Positions 62,119 to 64,000 of a stretch of DNA of 64,000 nucleotides are shown in pieces (position 1 is the first letter of the stretch; each line of letters opens with the position of its first letter). The notes below the pieces were generated by a model. That model was not told where the DNA came from, searched no databases, and was given only the letters and a program-made list of their open reading frames with translations. This DNA comes from Pedobacter chitinilyticus (GTDB lineage: Bacteria; Bacteroidota; Bacteroidia; Sphingobacteriales; Sphingobacteriaceae). The stretch covers positions 1,414,097 to 1,478,096 of the forward strand of contig NZ_QMHN01000001.1 in assembly GCF_003313385.1 (NCBI RefSeq). Direction: 5' to 3'. Position numbers and translations under genes: made by a program.

Positions 62119-62568
62119 TTACTTCGACTTTAGCTTTGCGATAATTTTAAGTAGCGCCGTTCTATTTTTTGACTCGTGGTAAAATTTGGGTAATTTTTCA
62201 AGAAGGGTGAAATGTGAACGGTCTTTGTGCTCTCTTAACGTAGCAGCAATGTATTGCTCCAGATATGCCAGATGGGCGGGATTGTAGGCCCAAAATGTAT
62301 TGTTTTTAAAAGGATGCTGAAGCCACATCTGTACACCAAAATATTCTTCTGCCGATCTTATCCACTTGGCTTTCACCCCAAAAACGACAGTTTCGGTAGT
62401 AGTTGTTTTAACATGGCCACAATTGGAACATAACAATTTAGCTTCACCAAGTTGGTGATCTACCTTGGCAACAGCTTTCTTACTACACAAGGGGCATTGT
62501 ACCCAAACTTCGGTCTCAAATTCAGAGAGACGCTTATTTTCATCCTGAAAGCGTTTTTGCGCTGTCAT
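62119..62568 (-). CDS. zinc-ribbon protein of unknown function
   Basis: 149 residues. The N-terminal zinc ribbon has CPLC (residues 25-28) and CSNC (47-50): VWVQCPLCSKKAVAKVDHQLGEAKLLCSNCGHVK. The rest is helical with aromatic motifs (WIRSAEEYFGVQMWLQHPFKNNTFWAYNPAHLAYLEQYIAATLREHKD). Similar TFIIB-ribbon-containing small proteins occur across Bacteroidota, with no known role. No signal peptide, so cytoplasmic. Eleven nt downstream of the next gene, likely same transcript. Confidence 0.75.
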   Translation of the reverse strand: MTAQKRFQDENKRLSEFETEVWVQCPLCSKKAVAKVDHQLGEAKLLCSNCGHVKTTTTETVVFGVKAKWIRSAEEYFGVQMWLQHPFKNNTFWAYNPAHLAYLEQYIAATLREHKDRSHFTLLEKLPKFYHESKNRTALLKIIAKLKSK

Positions 62569-62579
62569 TGCTTTTCTGG

Positions 62580-62993
62580 CTATTTAGCGGTTTTACAATA
62601 ATAGGTTATTTTATTGGCAAGAATTGAGATGTTTTTGTTTAGATACAAAGTTTCCGCATGGGCTGATCTTGATTGGCTATTTTTAATACCTGTTTTATAC
62701 AAAACCATGGATTGTAATATAAAATTGAGCGAGCTTTCCATTGCTACCACTTCTCGCTTATTTTTTAAAACTGGGCTTAAATTACGTTCAAAAACTGCTT
62801 GTTGTTTTGTTGCCAGTCGGATCAAACTATCCAGTTTTGCAACCTTATGTTTTTGGGGCTGTTTTGTATTCACTGCTTTTTGTATATCCAGCAAATAGTT
62901 TCTAATCAGGGCAAGGCTATCTGTGGCCTTCTCAGTTTGTGCACTCACCTTAATAGAAAGCAGTAACAATAGGAGCAATGATAGTTTAATCAT
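62580..62993 (-). CDS. exported small protein, unknown
   Basis: 137 residues from ATG 62993, preferred over an upstream start that overlaps the neighbouring gene, because it gives the signal peptide MIKLSLLLLLLLSIKVSAQ. The mature part is charged and helical: KATDSLALIRNYLLDIQKAVNTKQPQKHKVAKLDSLIRLATKQQAVFERNLSPVLKNKREVVAMESSLNF. No family recognised. Part of a run of four minus-strand genes (62119-64000), three of which encode exported or unknown proteins, possibly one operon. Confidence 0.6.
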   Translation of the reverse strand: MIKLSLLLLLLLSIKVSAQTEKATDSLALIRNYLLDIQKAVNTKQPQKHKVAKLDSLIRLATKQQAVFERNLSPVLKNKREVVAMESSLNFILQSMVLYKTGIKNSQSRSAHAETLYLNKNISILANKITYYCKTAK

Positions 62994-63003
62994 GCCAATT
63001 GTT

Positions 63004-63540
63004 TTAAAAGGTTTCCTTTTCCTTAGGAAAAAATGTAGCATAATGTTTGAAAGCCTTTTCTAGTCTTTCGCCAATATTATCTTCCTTGTTTGGAATGTAA
63101 AAGATAAGATCGTCCATCCCCTTTTCATCGATAGGATCACCTTGATGAAAACCTTTTCTGTGGTTATCGTAATAATATCCCTGTACAAATGCGATCGTTA
63201 ATTCTACCGCATTGAATCTTTTATCATACTTAAAAGATACGTAACTGATCATATTTACTGGCATATCTATCGCTTTTTGAACAGTATTACGAACTTCTTT
63301 TTGCCTGCCCTTACTATAGCTCCTTTGCTTAATTTCTACACTAATTTTTCCATCATTTAGTTTAAAATTTTCGAAACTCCTGTAAAAGTCGAGGCTTTCA
63401 GCTTTATAAGTGGTCTCTGTACCTTGATATAATTTCATTTTTCCATTGATCCACTGTTCAGTCTCCTCCTTGGTTTGTGCAAAAGCACTATTGATAGAAA
63501 CGCATAGGAAGAATAAAAATAGTGTTCTTAGTATTTTCAT
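63004..63540 (-). CDS. exported protein of unknown function
   Basis: 178 residues. Signal peptide ends SAFAQ (about 1-22). Body: KEETEQWINGKMKLYQGTETTYKAESLDFYRSFENFKLNDGKISVEIKQRSYSKGRQKEVRNTVQKAIDMPVNMISYVSFKYDKRFNAVELTIAFVQGYYY. The final part LIFYIPNKEDNIGERLEKAFKHYATFFPKEKETF resembles that of the following protein (a helix near RVLKAIMHLAKLSG), so the two may be distant paralogues. Four nt downstream of that gene. No family recognised. Confidence 0.65.
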   Translation of the reverse strand: MKILRTLFLFFLCVSINSAFAQTKEETEQWINGKMKLYQGTETTYKAESLDFYRSFENFKLNDGKISVEIKQRSYSKGRQKEVRNTVQKAIDMPVNMISYVSFKYDKRFNAVELTIAFVQGYYYDNHRKGFHQGDPIDEKGMDDLIFYIPNKEDNIGERLEKAFKHYATFFPKEKETF

Positions 63541-63543
63541 GTT

Positions 63544-64000
63544 TTAAAATGTTTGTTTATTTTCTTTTGCTCCGCTTAGCTTGGCAAGGTGCATGATAGC
63601 TTTGAGTACACGTTTAGCATTCTCTTCGTTATTTAATTGATAATAAAATTCAATCTTATCTTTCTTATCATTACGATAATACTCTTTACGATAGGAAGAG
63701 ATAGAGACATATGTAGGAACATTAGTATTGGGGATTAGCCTAACCACAAAATATCCTATATTTTGGTTACGCTCACTTTTCATTTTTACCAAAGTATTTA
63801 CATCCTGATATAAAATGGAACTAACTGGAATATTATCGATAGTTATATCTAACGTCTTATCTCCACATGACTGGCAATCAAAAGACTGATAATATAACAC
63901 CGTATCATTTTTTATCTTTTCAAAACGTTGCAAAAAGGCATTAATACCGTTATCATTCTGTTTATATATATCTGTATTTAACAAAGTCGAACCATTATTA
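63544..64000 (-). CDS. protein of unknown function, 5' end outside the window
   Basis: The frame is open to the right edge (…NNGSTLLNTDIYKQNDNGINAFLQRFEKIKNDTVLYYQSFDCQSCG), so the start lies beyond 64000; an in-frame TTG at 63984 is not a convincing start. A C-x-x-C pair (CQSC) is visible, and the rest is beta-rich (VVRLIPNTNVPTYVSISSYRKEYYRNDKKDKIEFYYQLNNEENAKRVLKAIMHLAKLSGAKE). No family recognised. Co-oriented with the preceding two genes. Confidence 0.6.
   Translation of the reverse strand, partial: NNGSTLLNTDIYKQNDNGINAFLQRFEKIKNDTVLYYQSFDCQSCGDKTLDITIDNIPVSSILYQDVNTLVKMKSERNQNIGYFVVRLIPNTNVPTYVSISSYRKEYYRNDKKDKIEFYYQLNNEENAKRVLKAIMHLAKLSGAKENKQTF

Overview
The window comes from a Bacteroidota chromosome, most likely Sphingobacteriaceae and Pedobacter-like. 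The reasons are SusC/SusD outer-membrane pairs, a lyase closely resembling Pedobacter heparinus heparinase III, a type IX secretion C-terminal domain, DUF6266, promoters of the TTTG-N18-21-TAnnTTTG kind, few Shine-Dalgarno sequences, and a tmRNA tag reading GENNYALAA. It looks like ordinary chromosome with one small accessory patch after the tmRNA gene. No rRNA, CRISPR array, phage gene, transposase or integrase was seen.

Layout. 1-11.2 kb: a heparin/heparan-sulfate-type utilisation locus: susD (cut by the window edge) and susC on the minus strand; divergently a GH88 unsaturated glucuronyl hydrolase, two tandem PL12 heparinase III-like lyases and a heparin-lyase-I-like lipoprotein; then, convergent, a formylglycine-generating enzyme that would activate sulfatases, with a small coupled lipoprotein ORF. 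11.4-24 kb: Hsp20, a large secreted amidase with a T9SS tail, tRNA-Met, a HAD phosphatase, DUF6266, a DUF962 protein and KatG, with repeat-rich gaps. 24-29.4 kb: Rnk/GreA-like protein, a 40-residue membrane protein, an AAA_28 ATPase, proline dehydrogenase, S4 protein, aroB and a fatty acid hydroxylase. 29.9-34.9 kb: aromatic amino-acid cluster pheA, DAHP synthase-chorismate mutase fusion, aroA, aroC, headed by a transcription attenuator. 35-41 kb: DUF1684, fused E1 alpha/beta 2-oxoacid dehydrogenase, DUF1573, an aminotransferase, DUF4159. 41.2-48.3 kb: MoxR/DUF58/BatA/DUF4175 membrane operon. 48.4-53.2 kb: TldD-PmbA-TldD with Tat-like signals. 53.4-64 kb: tmRNA, a one-gene segment bounded by a copy of the tmRNA 3' end, an HxlR/SDR/NTF2 module, a Crp-like regulator, a 7TMR-DISM histidine kinase and small hypothetical secreted proteins.

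The most striking signal is upstream of pheA: a canonical Bacteroidota promoter, a 20-codon leader ORF with nine aromatic codons, and a strong terminator. The last three sense codons of the leader are an exact 9-nt copy of the terminator's 3' arm, so they could form an antiterminator. This reads as a compact three-segment ribosome-mediated attenuator for aromatic amino-acid synthesis. Second is the duplicated tmRNA 3' end plus terminator, which brackets a lone serine-hydrolase gene like att sites around a minimal island. Several families of interspersed palindromic repeats fill the gaps; one sits inside what looks like a terminator stem and reaches into an over-extended reading frame.
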